A stretch of DNA of 17,604 nt from DAIRFP01 sp036794995 (GTDB lineage Bacteria; Desulfobacterota; Binatia; UBA9968), in the NCBI GenBank assembly GCA_036794995.1, contig DAIRFP010000105.1, forward strand, positions 1 to 17,604, written 5' to 3'. How positions within the stretch are numbered: the first letter of the stretch is position 1; every line of letters starts with the position of its first letter. The notes below the pieces were generated by a model. It had not been told where the DNA came from, made no database searches, and saw only the letters and a list, made by a program, of their open reading frames with translations. The position numbers were made by a program, and so were the translations under genes. This document shows, in pieces, positions 7,738 to 13,982 of this stretch.

Positions 7738-8448
7738 ATGGTTTATCCTCGTTACGCGTCCACGGTCGTTCTCTTGCGGCCTGATGAAGACGGCGGCTTC
7801 GATATCCTCCTGACGCGCCGGCCGCCTCAGATGAGGTTTCTGGGCGGCTACTATGTTTTCCCGGGAGGAACTGTCCACCAGAACGACTATTCGGCCAGGG
7901 TGCTGGAGCGCTGCCGAGGGCTATCCGAAAGCGACGCGCAGAAAATTCTCGGCAACCGCCATGATCCGGAAGTTGCGATGGGTCATTGGATCGCCGCCGT
8001 TCGAGAATTGTTTGAGGAGGTTGGCGTACTTCTTTGCGAGTCGATGGCGAAGGTCGGTATAGACTTGCGCGAAAAGACGATCCAAGAAAGATTCGAGACC
8101 AAGCGTCAGGCCATCGTCGGGGAAAGACTAGACTTCGGCGAGTTCTTGGAATCGGAAGGGCTGTACTGCGATTTGTCCCGGATAGTTTATTTTTTCCATC
8201 GTGTGACGCCGGAATTCTACCCCATGCGATTCGATACGCGCTTTTATCTGGCTTTGCTGCCGGCCCATCAAACGCCACTGGCAAGCTCCGAAGAGGTAAC
8301 TCACAGCGTGTGGATCAAGCCGGAGAAAGCGCTGGCGCAGGTCTATCAGCGTGACTTTCCCATTTTGCCTCCCACGACCACGGTATTGGAGGATCTTGCG
8401 GCCATCGATACCTGGAACGATCTCCGCGCTAGATACCGTCTTCCGTAA
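7738..8448 (+). CDS. NUDIX hydrolase, NUDT19-like (possible CoA/nucleotide diphosphatase)
   Basis: 236 residues. The N-terminal strand ASTVVLLRP and LTRRPPQMRFLGGYYVFPGG match the start of NUDT19-type proteins. The Nudix box is split: FPGG (41-44) is followed by an insertion of about 40 residues before the catalytic half RELFEEVGVLL (89-99). This long insert is typical of the NUDT19/RP2 subgroup, whose studied animal members cleave coenzyme A and related diphosphates. The glutamates of R-E-L-x-E-E are all present, so Mg-dependent pyrophosphatase activity is expected; the substrate is inferred. No Shine-Dalgarno is visible before ATG 7738 (the upstream sequence is CACACTTCCTTTT), so the start rests on the family N-terminus. 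It appears to be a single-gene unit. Confidence 0.88.
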   Translation: MVYPRYASTVVLLRPDEDGGFDILLTRRPPQMRFLGGYYVFPGGTVHQNDYSARVLERCRGLSESDAQKILGNRHDPEVAMGHWIAAVRELFEEVGVLLCESMAKVGIDLREKTIQERFETKRQAIVGERLDFGEFLESEGLYCDLSRIVYFFHRVTPEFYPMRFDTRFYLALLPAHQTPLASSEEVTHSVWIKPEKALAQVYQRDFPILPPTTTVLEDLAAIDTWNDLRARYRLP

Positions 8449-8469
8449 GTAAATATCCGGCGACCACGA

Positions 8470-8574
8470 TTCGGAATATCTCACGCAAAGCATGTCCTGA
8501 GCGACGCCGAAGGAACGCAAAGGCCGCAAAGGAAAAACATTCTAAACTTGGCGTTCTTGGCGCCTTGGCGCGAG
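8470..8574. repeat. Family A composite repeat, copy 3, with nested CCTGAGC...CGAAGG insert
   Basis: Left end TTCGGAATATCTCACGCAAAG (8470-8490) is followed by an alien 24-bp block (8491-8514) containing TCCTGAGC and CGAAGGA. The left arm then resumes as ACGCAAAGGCCGCAAAGG (8515-8532). The right arm is 8547-8574 (CTTGGCGTT, CTTGGCGCC units). It lies 22 bp after the NUDIX stop. Confidence 0.75.
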
Positions 8575-8720
8575 TAAATCTCCGTGTAGACAGCGATTCA
8601 CATTTTAGATCGGAGAATTTGCGCCGCCGCGAAAACTTTTACACCTTAGCAATACACGCTTTTCCCCAGACTGCGCTTGGGAAAAGAGGTTCGACTGTCA
8701 GCGAACAGCCGCAACCGAAA
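8575..8720. other. Non-coding spacer with a small inverted repeat
   Basis: This lies between two family A repeats. The only structure seen is CTTTTCCC (8659-8666) with GGGAAAAG (8679-8686), an 8-bp stem with a 12-base loop. A 132-codon open frame crosses it (8565-8963), but it is composed of repeat sequence and is not believed to be a gene. Confidence 0.5.
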
Positions 8721-8889
8721 TTCGGAATATCTCCCGCAAAGACGTGGTTCGATAAACTCACCACCCTGAGCACAGTCGAAGGGCAAAGGCCGCAAAGGTC
8801 GGAGAAAAACGTGAAAATCATTCGTAAGAATATTTATCTTTCCCGTTCGAACTTGGCGCCTTTGCGCCTTGGCGGGAGGAATATCCGAA
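8721..8889. repeat. Family A composite repeat, copy 4, with nested CCTGAGC...CGAAGG insert
   Basis: Outer ends TTCGGAATATCTCCCGC (from 8721) and GCGGGAGGAATATCCGAA (to 8889) are near-perfect inverted partners. After the first CGCAAAG unit there is a 42-bp insert (8742-8783) with GGTTCGATAAACTCACC and CCCTGAGC...GTCGAAGGG. The left arm then continues as CAAAGGCCGCAAAGG (8784-8798). The right arm is CTTGGCGCCTTTGCGCC from 8852. The insert sits at the same arm position as in copy 3. From here to the rubrerythrin promoter (8890-8986) I see nothing identifiable. Confidence 0.75.
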
Positions 8890-8986
8890 TCCGAGAACCT
8901 TCGACTTCCGCAATATTTAACCGGCACGCTATGAAAAACATGTTGGTATTAGTTTTTGGATAGCACGGTCTCGACAGTAAGTGAGC

Positions 8987-9026
8987 TTTACACTAATAGT
9001 AATGATTATTAATAATCTAAAGGAGG
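8987..9026 (+). promoter_or_regulatory. Rubrerythrin promoter region with a PerR/Fur-like operator and strong RBS
   Basis: GATTATTAATAATC at 9004-9017 is a perfect 14-bp palindrome in an AT-rich stretch. Its form (7-bp half sites, no spacer) resembles Fur/PerR boxes such as TTATAAT-N-ATTATAA. A weak sigma70-like pair, TTTACA (8987-8992) and TAATAA (9010-9015), has 17-bp spacing, so the palindrome would cover the -10. The ribosome site AAGGAGG (9020-9026) lies 8 bases before the ATG. A PerR-type regulator is encoded three genes on, so autoregulation of the cluster is a fair inference. The operator assignment is from sequence form only. Confidence 0.6.
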
Positions 9027-9034
9027 AAAAGCAT

Positions 9035-9484
9035 ATGGAAAAAAATTTAAAGGGCTCAAAGAGTCACGCAAACCTGAAGGGCGCCTTCGCCTGCGAGTCC
9101 CAGGCTAATCGGCGTTATCTCTATTTCGCAAGGGTGGCAGACATCGAAGGCTACCCCGATGTGGGCGGGCTGTTCCGAGACACTTCCGAAGCCGAGACCG
9201 GACACGCCTTCGGCCATCTGGATTTCTTGAAGGAAGTCGGCGATCCCGTCACCGACGTTCCCATCGGCACTACCGAGAAGAATCTCAAGTCCGCCGTCGA
9301 GGGTGAAACTTACGAGTATACGGAGATGTATCCCGGGTTCGCCAAGACGGCGCGCGATGAGGGGTATCCCGAACTGGCGGAGTGGTTTGAAACCTTGGCC
9401 AAAGCGGAAAAATCTCACGCCGGGCGGTTTTCCAAGGGTTTGGAAAAGGTCGCCGGCAGAGAGCCTGCAGACGCGGCAAGCTGA
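9035..9484 (+). CDS. Rubrerythrin-family diiron protein lacking the rubredoxin domain
   Basis: A 149-residue ferritin-like diiron protein that reduces hydrogen peroxide in the cytoplasm. All expected iron ligands are visible: Glu21 (ACESQANRRY), Glu54-x-x-His57 (ETGH), Glu91 and Glu94 (GETYEYTEMYPGF), and Glu125-x-x-His128 (EKSH). Standard rubrerythrin adds a C-terminal rubredoxin with two CxxC pairs. Here the chain ends about 20 residues after the last ligand, so an outside electron donor is needed. ATG 9035 is chosen because AAGGAGG stands 8 bases before it; an in-frame start at 8981 would span the operator. DUF3501 follows after 58 bases and a Fur-type regulator after that, which marks a peroxide or iron stress operon. 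Confidence 0.94.
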   Translation: MEKNLKGSKSHANLKGAFACESQANRRYLYFARVADIEGYPDVGGLFRDTSEAETGHAFGHLDFLKEVGDPVTDVPIGTTEKNLKSAVEGETYEYTEMYPGFAKTARDEGYPELAEWFETLAKAEKSHAGRFSKGLEKVAGREPADAAS

Positions 9485-9498
9485 TTGATCTAAGGGAA

Positions 9499-9528
9499 GG
9501 TCAGGGATGGCGATTGCCATCCCTGACC
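9499..9528 (+). promoter_or_regulatory. Perfect 12-bp stem hairpin between rubrerythrin and DUF3501
   Basis: GGTCAGGGATGG (9499-9510) and CCATCCCTGACC (9517-9528) are exact reverse complements with a 6-base loop CGATTG. No T-run follows (CTGGGCTTTAC), so an intrinsic terminator is unlikely. An mRNA-stabilising or translation-controlling stem between operon genes fits better. An alternative ATG for the next gene (9507) lies inside the stem. Confidence 0.75.
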
Positions 9529-9542
9529 CTGGGCTTTACGTT

Positions 9543-10118
9543 ATGGATAAAGTTGCACTAGATGACATCGTGGGCACCGCCGCCTATGAGAAGACGCGCG
9601 AGCAATCGCGCCAGCGCATCATCGAGCTAAAAAAACGGCGGCGTATCGGTGTAGGAGACAAAGTGACCCTGGTCTTCGAGAACCGGGACACGGTTATTTT
9701 TCAGATTCAAGAGATGATGCGAGCGGAAAAAATCGCCGACCTGGACAAAATTCGCGAGGAGATCGAGGTTTACAATGAGCTTATCCCGGCGCCGGGTGAG
9801 TTGAGCGCGACGCTTTTCTTGGAGATCGAAAATCAGACGCATCTCCGGGAAGACCTGCTGCAATTTTTGGGGATTGACGAGGCCGTCTATCTCAAGGTCG
9901 GCAGCCATTCCATTCATGCTCGTTTTGAAGAAGGACGAAGCAAGGAAGACAAGATCAGCGCCGTGCAGTACATAAAATTCCCCTTTGATGAGCCGGCGCT
10001 CCAAGCCTTTGTCAAAGGCGAGAAGGCGGAGCTCGTGATCGGTCATCCGAATTACAAAGCCAGCACCCTCATTGAATCCAAGACGCGACAATCTTTAATG
10101 GAGGATCTCACGGGGTAG
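9543..10118 (+). CDS. DUF3501 family protein
   Basis: 191 residues counted from ATG 9543 (MDKVALDDIV...YEKTREQSRQRIIELKKRRRI). It has no signal peptide or membrane segment, and the central part has FQIQEMMRAEKI and NELIPAPGELSATLFLEI, typical of DUF3501. The function is not established. In other bacteria this family is often found beside rubrerythrin and a heterodisulfide-reductase-like iron-sulfur protein; only the rubrerythrin partner is present here. The frame is open back to ATG 9507, which has an AAGGGAAGG ribosome site, but those first 12 residues would be encoded by the hairpin at 9499-9528. I prefer 9543, although no clear ribosome site precedes it. The gene ends four bases before the regulator gene, so the two are co-transcribed. 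Confidence 0.87.
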   Translation: MDKVALDDIVGTAAYEKTREQSRQRIIELKKRRRIGVGDKVTLVFENRDTVIFQIQEMMRAEKIADLDKIREEIEVYNELIPAPGELSATLFLEIENQTHLREDLLQFLGIDEAVYLKVGSHSIHARFEEGRSKEDKISAVQYIKFPFDEPALQAFVKGEKAELVIGHPNYKASTLIESKTRQSLMEDLTG

Positions 10119-10122
10119 AGAT

Positions 10123-10515
10123 ATGTCGAAGGTCGATAAGAAGCCCAGAAATACAAAGCAGCTGGAAGTCGTCTGGGAGGCGATTAAGGACGATAGCTCC
10201 CACCCGACTGCCGATCAGGTTTACGACAAAGCGCGCGAACGGTTGCCCAACGTGAGTCTCGGCACCGTCTACCGAAACCTGCAAAAATTGGTCGCCGACG
10301 AGAGGCTCCAGGTATTGATGCTCGGGCGCTCGCAGCATTTCGATCCTCTGGTCGAGCGCCATCAGCATTTCATCTGTGAAAAATGCGGCCGGGTGTTCGA
10401 CGTTTTAGTCGACACAAAGGACGAGATCAGGCCGGCTAGACTCCCTCACCCGGGATTCAAAATTACTTCCCATCAGCTCGCGTTTTACGGCGCCTGCAAG
10501 CGTTGCGCTCGTTAG
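10123..10515 (+). CDS. Fur-family transcriptional regulator, PerR type
   Basis: A 130-residue metal-dependent repressor. The winged-helix part has the recognition helix SLGTVYRNLQKL (45-56). The PerR regulatory metal set is complete: His27, Asp74, His80, His82 and Asp93, matching His37, Asp85, His91, His93 and Asp104 of Bacillus PerR. Asp93 (where Fur usually has Glu) favours a PerR-like peroxide sensor. The structural zinc site is Cys85/Cys88 (CEKC) and Cys125/Cys128 (CKRC). It follows DUF3501 by four bases and precedes tpx, so its neighbours are the classic targets of peroxide sensing. The probable binding site is the palindrome at 9004-9017. Peroxide versus iron sensing is inferred from these residues. 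Confidence 0.92.
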   Translation: MSKVDKKPRNTKQLEVVWEAIKDDSSHPTADQVYDKARERLPNVSLGTVYRNLQKLVADERLQVLMLGRSQHFDPLVERHQHFICEKCGRVFDVLVDTKDEIRPARLPHPGFKITSHQLAFYGACKRCAR

Positions 10516-10554
10516 CCAATTAAGCCTATATTAAGCAAGTCGTAAATTCTACGA
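10503..10554 (+). promoter_or_regulatory. Possible tpx promoter and small inverted repeat
   Basis: A weak promoter-like pair, TTGCGC (10503-10508) and TATATT (10527-10532), has 18-bp spacing and begins inside the end of the regulator gene. Downstream, TCGTA-N5-TACGA (10540-10554) is an exact inverted repeat that could bind a regulator. It does not resemble the palindrome at 9004. This is tentative. Confidence 0.3.
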
Positions 10555-10581
10555 TCTGTTAATTCAAATGGAGGAATAAAT

Positions 10582-11085
10582 ATGGCCACAGTTATGTTTA
10601 AGGGCAGCCCGGTAAACCTGTTGGGCAATGAAGTGAAGGTTGGACAAGCGGCGCCGGACTTCAAGGTGCAGAAAAGCGCGGACATGAGTGATTACACTCT
10701 GGCGAGCGCGGGGGGAAAGACACGCATTATTGCCACGGTCCCATCCCTCGACACGCCGGTGTGCGACCTGGAAACCAAGCGATTCAATGAGGAAGCCGGC
10801 AAGCTTCCCGGCGTTGAAGTCGTCTGCATCAGCATGGATTTGCCGTTCGCCCAGAAACGCTGGTGCGGCGCTTCGAACGTCGATAAAGTAGTCACCGCGA
10901 GCGATCATCGCGACGCTTCTTTCGGCAAGAACTACGGTGTGCTGATCTCCGGCGGACCGCTGGATCGTGTTCTTGCACGCGCAGTATTCGTGGTCGGGCC
11001 GGACAATAAACTCAAACACGTAGAGTACGTGGGCAGCATCGGTGATCAACCCAATTACGACGCCGCCCTCGCCGCGGCGAAGTAA
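10582..11085 (+). CDS. tpx: Thiol peroxidase Tpx (atypical 2-Cys peroxiredoxin)
   Basis: A 167-residue peroxiredoxin that reduces alkyl hydroperoxides and hydrogen peroxide with thioredoxin as donor. The peroxidatic Cys61 sits in VPSLDTPVCDLETKRF and the resolving Cys95 in KRWCGASN. Cys82 is also present, giving the same three cysteine positions as in E. coli Tpx. The N-terminal VKVGQAAPDFKV and C-terminal YDAALAAAK match the family, and the length is normal. A ribosome site GGAGG lies seven bases before ATG 10582. The gene follows the PerR-type regulator by 66 bases, making it the fourth member of the peroxide-defence group, transcribed with it or from its own weak promoter. Confidence 0.95.
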   Translation: MATVMFKGSPVNLLGNEVKVGQAAPDFKVQKSADMSDYTLASAGGKTRIIATVPSLDTPVCDLETKRFNEEAGKLPGVEVVCISMDLPFAQKRWCGASNVDKVVTASDHRDASFGKNYGVLISGGPLDRVLARAVFVVGPDNKLKHVEYVGSIGDQPNYDAALAAAK

Positions 11086-11135
11086 GTCGGCAAGGGTTTG
11101 TTCTAGTCCGACTGTCACAGGCGGTCCTTCCAACT

Positions 11136-11216
11136 TCCTCTCCCTTTGACGGGAGAGGAATGAGGGTGACCAGGAGTGGATGCTCTCCCCTAACCCTCTC
11201 CCGCGATGGGAGAGGG
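11136..11216. repeat. Pair of CCCTCTCC-type hairpins, copies 2 and 3
   Basis: TCCTCTCCC (11136-11144) with GGGAGAGGA (11151-11159) is a perfect 9-bp stem with a 6-base loop. CCCTCTCCC (11194-11202) with GGGAGAGGG (11208-11216) is a second 9-bp stem with a 5-base loop. Neither has a T-run. They lie 50 bp after tpx. From 11217 to the AGGAGG site at about 11361 I see nothing nameable. Confidence 0.75.
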
Positions 11217-11378
11217 GACATCTCACTCGAACCTTCGTTCAAATATCAGAATGTTTCGTCGGATCGGGTGAGCTTTCAGCAGACCTTACCCCGCCGGGCT
11301 TTTGTGCGCTTGCGCCGCTTCGGCAGCTGGAATAACTTACACTCGATTTCTTCAAGTTTCAGGAGGAGCACGACGCCC

Positions 11379-12260
11379 ATGAAGAATCCGCGGTATGATT
11401 ATCTTCCCATCATCAAACGCAAGAAAATTGTCTGGCCCGACAACGGCCGTATTGCGCTCTGGGTCGCTCCTAATATCGAATATTTTCATTTCGACATGCC
11501 GATCCGGGGTTCGGGCAGCAGTCACGCACCGGACGTGCCGGGTTATACGTTGCGCGACTACGGCTCCCGCGTCGGCGTGTTTCGTATTATGGACGTGCTC
11601 GACAAGTACGCTATCCGCGCCAGCGTCCTGCTCAATGCCGAAGTCTGCGAGCAGCATCCGCCGATTATCGAAGAGGGCAACAAGCGCCGTTGGGAATGGC
11701 TTGGCCATGGCATGACCAACAGCGTTTCGATGCTCGATTATCCCCTGGAGGAAGAGCTCAGTATCATTCGAAGGGTCAAAGAGATTATTATTCGGGCGAC
11801 GGGCAAAGCACCCAAAGGTTGGCTTGGCCCCGGTTTAGGCGAGACCTTCAACACCCCCGATCACCTCGCGTCGGAAGGTTTCGAATATGTATGCGATTGG
11901 GGCAACGACGAACAACCGACGCCGATGCGCGTGAAGAGCGGGCGCATGGTCGTTGTGCCGTATGAGTTAGGCGTAAACGATATTCGTGTCTTTATTCGTG
12001 AGGGCCACACGCCGGAGCAGTACTACCGCATGGTTTGCGATCATTTTGACACGCTCTATCAGGACAGCCTAACAGGGGGCAGAGTCCTTTGCTTGCCGCT
12101 TCATCCTTTTGTGATCGGCATGCCCTACCGGATCAAGTACCTCGACAAAGCGCTGGACTACATCTGTTCTCATGACGGCGTATGGCGCGCGACGGGATGG
12201 GAAATTGCGGAATGGTACTACAAAAACTATTACGTGGATCCGGGAAAGTTTGAGGGATAA
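11379..12260 (+). CDS. Polysaccharide deacetylase family protein (CE4 fold, PuuE/allantoinase-like)
   Basis: 293 residues, with no signal peptide, so cytoplasmic. The NodB-type barrel shows ALWVAPNIEYFHFD (26-39) in place of the classic TFDDGP; RASVLLNAEVCEQHPPI (80-96); and the metal-type motif EWLGHGMTNS (His110). Later come GWLGPGLGET and LPLHPFVIGMPYRI. This pattern belongs to the PuuE-like branch, which acts on small amide or ureide substrates rather than on chitin; the substrate here is unknown. ATG 11379 is chosen because AGGAGGAG lies about 12 bases upstream and the family start (K-N-P-R-Y-D-Y) follows. The open frame back to 11160 crosses a hairpin repeat and is not believed. It is convergent with the SIMPL gene. 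Confidence 0.85.
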   Translation: MKNPRYDYLPIIKRKKIVWPDNGRIALWVAPNIEYFHFDMPIRGSGSSHAPDVPGYTLRDYGSRVGVFRIMDVLDKYAIRASVLLNAEVCEQHPPIIEEGNKRRWEWLGHGMTNSVSMLDYPLEEELSIIRRVKEIIIRATGKAPKGWLGPGLGETFNTPDHLASEGFEYVCDWGNDEQPTPMRVKSGRMVVVPYELGVNDIRVFIREGHTPEQYYRMVCDHFDTLYQDSLTGGRVLCLPLHPFVIGMPYRIKYLDKALDYICSHDGVWRATGWEIAEWYYKNYYVDPGKFEG

Positions 12261-12269
12261 AGAGCAATC

Positions 12270-12339
12270 GGAGTGATGGAGTACTGGGTTTATTTAGGAT
12301 TGCACCCAAATATTCCATACTGCATTGTGCCAGTATTCC
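12270..12339. repeat. Family C repeat (8-bp GGAGTACT units), convergent-gene copy
   Basis: GGAGTGAT and GGAGTACT units (12270-12285) form the left arm. The right partner CCAGTATTCC (12330-12339) pairs 9 of 10 with GGAGTACTGG (12278-12287). It fills the 91-bp gap between two convergent genes and could act as a two-way transcription barrier; it has no T-run. Confidence 0.6.
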
Positions 12340-12351
12340 AAAAGCCCAAGC

Positions 12352-13068
12352 TCATGGTCCGACCTCCGCAGTGAGCGAGACGGTGGACCGGACCTCAATG
12401 GTACCGGCCTCCACCGGCGTGGGAACCGCGGCCGCCGCGTCCATTTGAGTGGTGCGCTGCTGCGGCACCATAAAGGGTCTTACTGCACGTTCACCTTCGG
12501 TCACCGCGAGGATCTTGATCACTTTGAGTCCCAGGGCGTTGGCCATTTCTTCGGCTTTGGTTCTAGCTTTGGTCGAAGCCAGACGCAGCGCCTGGATTTG
12601 GGCGCTCTGTTCGTCCTTGAGCGTAAAGAGCAGGCGTTGGATCGTGTTCGCTCCGGACTGCATGGCGGCGTCGATGAGCTTCCCGACATTTTCCAAACCG
12701 CCGGTTTGAATATGCAGCACGTTGGTGGCGGTGTAGCCGACGATCTCCGGTTTGCCACCCTGGGGATAGCGGTAGTTGGGGTTGAGCGAGTAGCTCGCGG
12801 TTTTGACCTCGTCGCCTTTGCCGAGCAGCTTTTTAACCGCGCTCATCACGCGGGCGAGCTTCTCGGCATTCTCTTTGGCCGCATCCGGAGCATTTCTTGC
12901 TTGCGTGACGACGCCGATATCGATCTGCGCCTGGTCGGGTTCCACCATAATTACCGCCTCGCCGTTGGCTGTAACCGTTGGCGGTCTGATTCGTCGATCG
13001 CTTTGTTGGGCTAAAGAGCTGCTCGGTAGAATGATGAGTACGGCCACAAGGGCGGTCAATTTCCTCAT
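12352..13068 (-). CDS. SIMPL-domain (DUF541) periplasmic protein
   Basis: 238 residues. The signal peptide MRKLTALVAVLIILPSSSLA is likely cleaved before QQ. The mature protein has ITVTANGEA-like PPTVTANGEAVIMVEPDQAQI (about 29-49), which opens the SIMPL/YggE/BP26 domain, then NAEKLARVMSAVKKL, the NPNYRYPQGGKPEIVGYTA strand region, and ALRLASTKARTKAEEMANALG near the C-terminus. Members form periplasmic or outer-membrane oligomeric assemblies and have been linked to stress tolerance; the molecular role is unsettled. A ribosome site GGGGA lies seven bases before the start on the minus strand. It is divergent from the M48 gene across 103 bp, so the two may share control. Confidence 0.9.
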   Translation of the reverse strand: MRKLTALVAVLIILPSSSLAQQSDRRIRPPTVTANGEAVIMVEPDQAQIDIGVVTQARNAPDAAKENAEKLARVMSAVKKLLGKGDEVKTASYSLNPNYRYPQGGKPEIVGYTATNVLHIQTGGLENVGKLIDAAMQSGANTIQRLLFTLKDEQSAQIQALRLASTKARTKAEEMANALGLKVIKILAVTEGERAVRPFMVPQQRTTQMDAAAAVPTPVEAGTIEVRSTVSLTAEVGP

Positions 13069-13132
13069 AGGCTTCCCCGCTGTCGTGTCGTTCTTAGTAG
13101 AAGCTACAGCAAAAAGGTGGCCGCCACCAGTG

Positions 13133-13167
13133 TTGACGGCTCTCTTCTATGAATATTATAAATATTC
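13133..13167 (+). promoter_or_regulatory. M48 gene promoter with dyad over the -10; probable leaderless transcript
   Basis: TTGACG (13133-13138) and TATAAA (13157-13162) with 18-bp spacing form a good sigma70-type promoter. GAATATTATAAATATTC (13151-13167) is an exact 7-3-7 inverted repeat covering the -10, a suitable operator. A start point 7 bases after the -10 would fall at about 13169, three bases from ATG 13172, and no ribosome site is seen. Confidence 0.55.
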
Positions 13168-13171
13168 GAAG

Positions 13172-13924
13172 ATGTTTGTAGTGAGACCGTTTGCTTTGGT
13201 GCTGTCGCTCGCGCTGTTAGTCGGTTGCTCGACGTCAAAAGGTAATGTTGCCTGGCGCGTCCGAGAGATGGCTGTAGCGCGGTCTTCCACCGTAACGCTT
13301 TACGGACCCGGCGAGAAGGTCCTGCTGACCATGAACCGGCAGACGGTTCAGAAGCTCCTGTTGGCGCACTTTCGGATCACGCGCAGCGCCGGAACACAAG
13401 CGGAACTGCTCATCGTTGAAGGTGACGAGCCCAACGCTTTCGCGGCTATGATAAATGGCCAGCGTATGATTGCGATCAATATCGCGATGATCAAACTCAT
13501 CGGCGAAAACATCGATGAGTTCGCCGCCTTGCTGGGACATGAAGCGGCGCATTGGGCCATGGGACATGCGGATTCGAGCAAGGTCCGGTCCAGCACGATT
13601 CAGGGTATCAGTACTCTTGTGGGAGTCGGGCTCGGAGTGGCCGGGATTCCGGCTGCGGGCATAATCACCGGACTCAGCGCCGATCTGATCGAAGCCTCCT
13701 ATAGCCGGGACAACGAGCGTGAAGCCGACGCGCTGAGCATCGATTACATGTTGGCGAATGGATTCGATCCCCAGGGCGCAGTGCGGTTGCAAGAGAAGAT
13801 GCTCAAGCTGCCGGTGGGACTAAAGGTGCCATTCTTGGGCACTCATCCAAGCGGGCAGGAGAGGGTCGAGAATCTCAAGAGACTGATTGGAGCGAAGCAA
13901 GAAAAGGCTGGAGTAGCGGAGTGA
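13172..13924 (+). CDS. M48 family metalloprotease, lipoprotein
   Basis: 250 residues. The N-terminus MFVVRPFALVLSLALLVGC has a lipobox LVGC with lipidated Cys19, so it is anchored in a membrane facing the periplasm, probably the outer membrane. The zinc motif HEAAH (His123, His127) and third ligand Glu184 in DNEREAD identify a peptidase of the M48 (BepA/LoiP-like) type, which degrades misfolded envelope proteins. A Gly-rich hydrophobic stretch (about 145-170) separates the two zinc motifs, as in relatives. TPR repeats of BepA are absent. The C-terminal THPSGQERVENLKRL matches the family end. The open frame back to 12803 lies over the SIMPL gene and is rejected. The last four codons and stop overlap a family C repeat. 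Confidence 0.92.
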   Translation: MFVVRPFALVLSLALLVGCSTSKGNVAWRVREMAVARSSTVTLYGPGEKVLLTMNRQTVQKLLLAHFRITRSAGTQAELLIVEGDEPNAFAAMINGQRMIAINIAMIKLIGENIDEFAALLGHEAAHWAMGHADSSKVRSSTIQGISTLVGVGLGVAGIPAAGIITGLSADLIEASYSRDNEREADALSIDYMLANGFDPQGAVRLQEKMLKLPVGLKVPFLGTHPSGQERVENLKRLIGAKQEKAGVAE

Positions 13925-13933
13925 TGGAGTGAT
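13910..13933. repeat. Family C left arm (three 8-bp units) overlapping the M48 stop codon
   Basis: Units GGAGTAGC, GGAGTGAT and GGAGTGAT occupy 13910-13933. The TGA stop at 13922-13924 lies in the second unit, and the residues G-V-A-E before it are repeat-encoded. No right arm is seen nearby. Confidence 0.65.
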
Positions 13934-13982
13934 GTCGATTCCGCGCAGCTTGCTACGTGAAGTGAACCGCCGCTTCGAAGTC

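Noticed and set aside
8565..8963. 132-codon open frame in the long gap
   Set aside because: It runs through two hairpin repeats, resembles no family, and has no ribosome site; low-complexity repeats leave frames open by chance.
8981..9034. Extended N-terminus of rubrerythrin
   Set aside because: It would cover the operator palindrome and ribosome site; ATG 9035 has an ideal AAGGAGG.
11136..11216. Intrinsic terminators after tpx
   Set aside because: The stems are strong but no T-run follows on either strand, and the same hairpin type occurs elsewhere as a repeat.
10564..11226. 220-codon minus-strand open frame over tpx
   Set aside because: Tpx on the plus strand has all catalytic cysteines and a ribosome site; this is its shadow.
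11160..11378. Extended N-terminus of the deacetylase gene (start 11160)
   Set aside because: It would translate a hairpin repeat; ATG 11379 has AGGAGG upstream and the family-like N-terminus.
12325..13014. 229-codon open frame opposite the SIMPL gene
   Set aside because: It is an antisense shadow of a well-recognised signal-peptide protein.
12803..13171. Extended N-terminus of the M48 gene
   Set aside because: It overlaps the SIMPL gene antisense and would bury the lipoprotein signal peptide.
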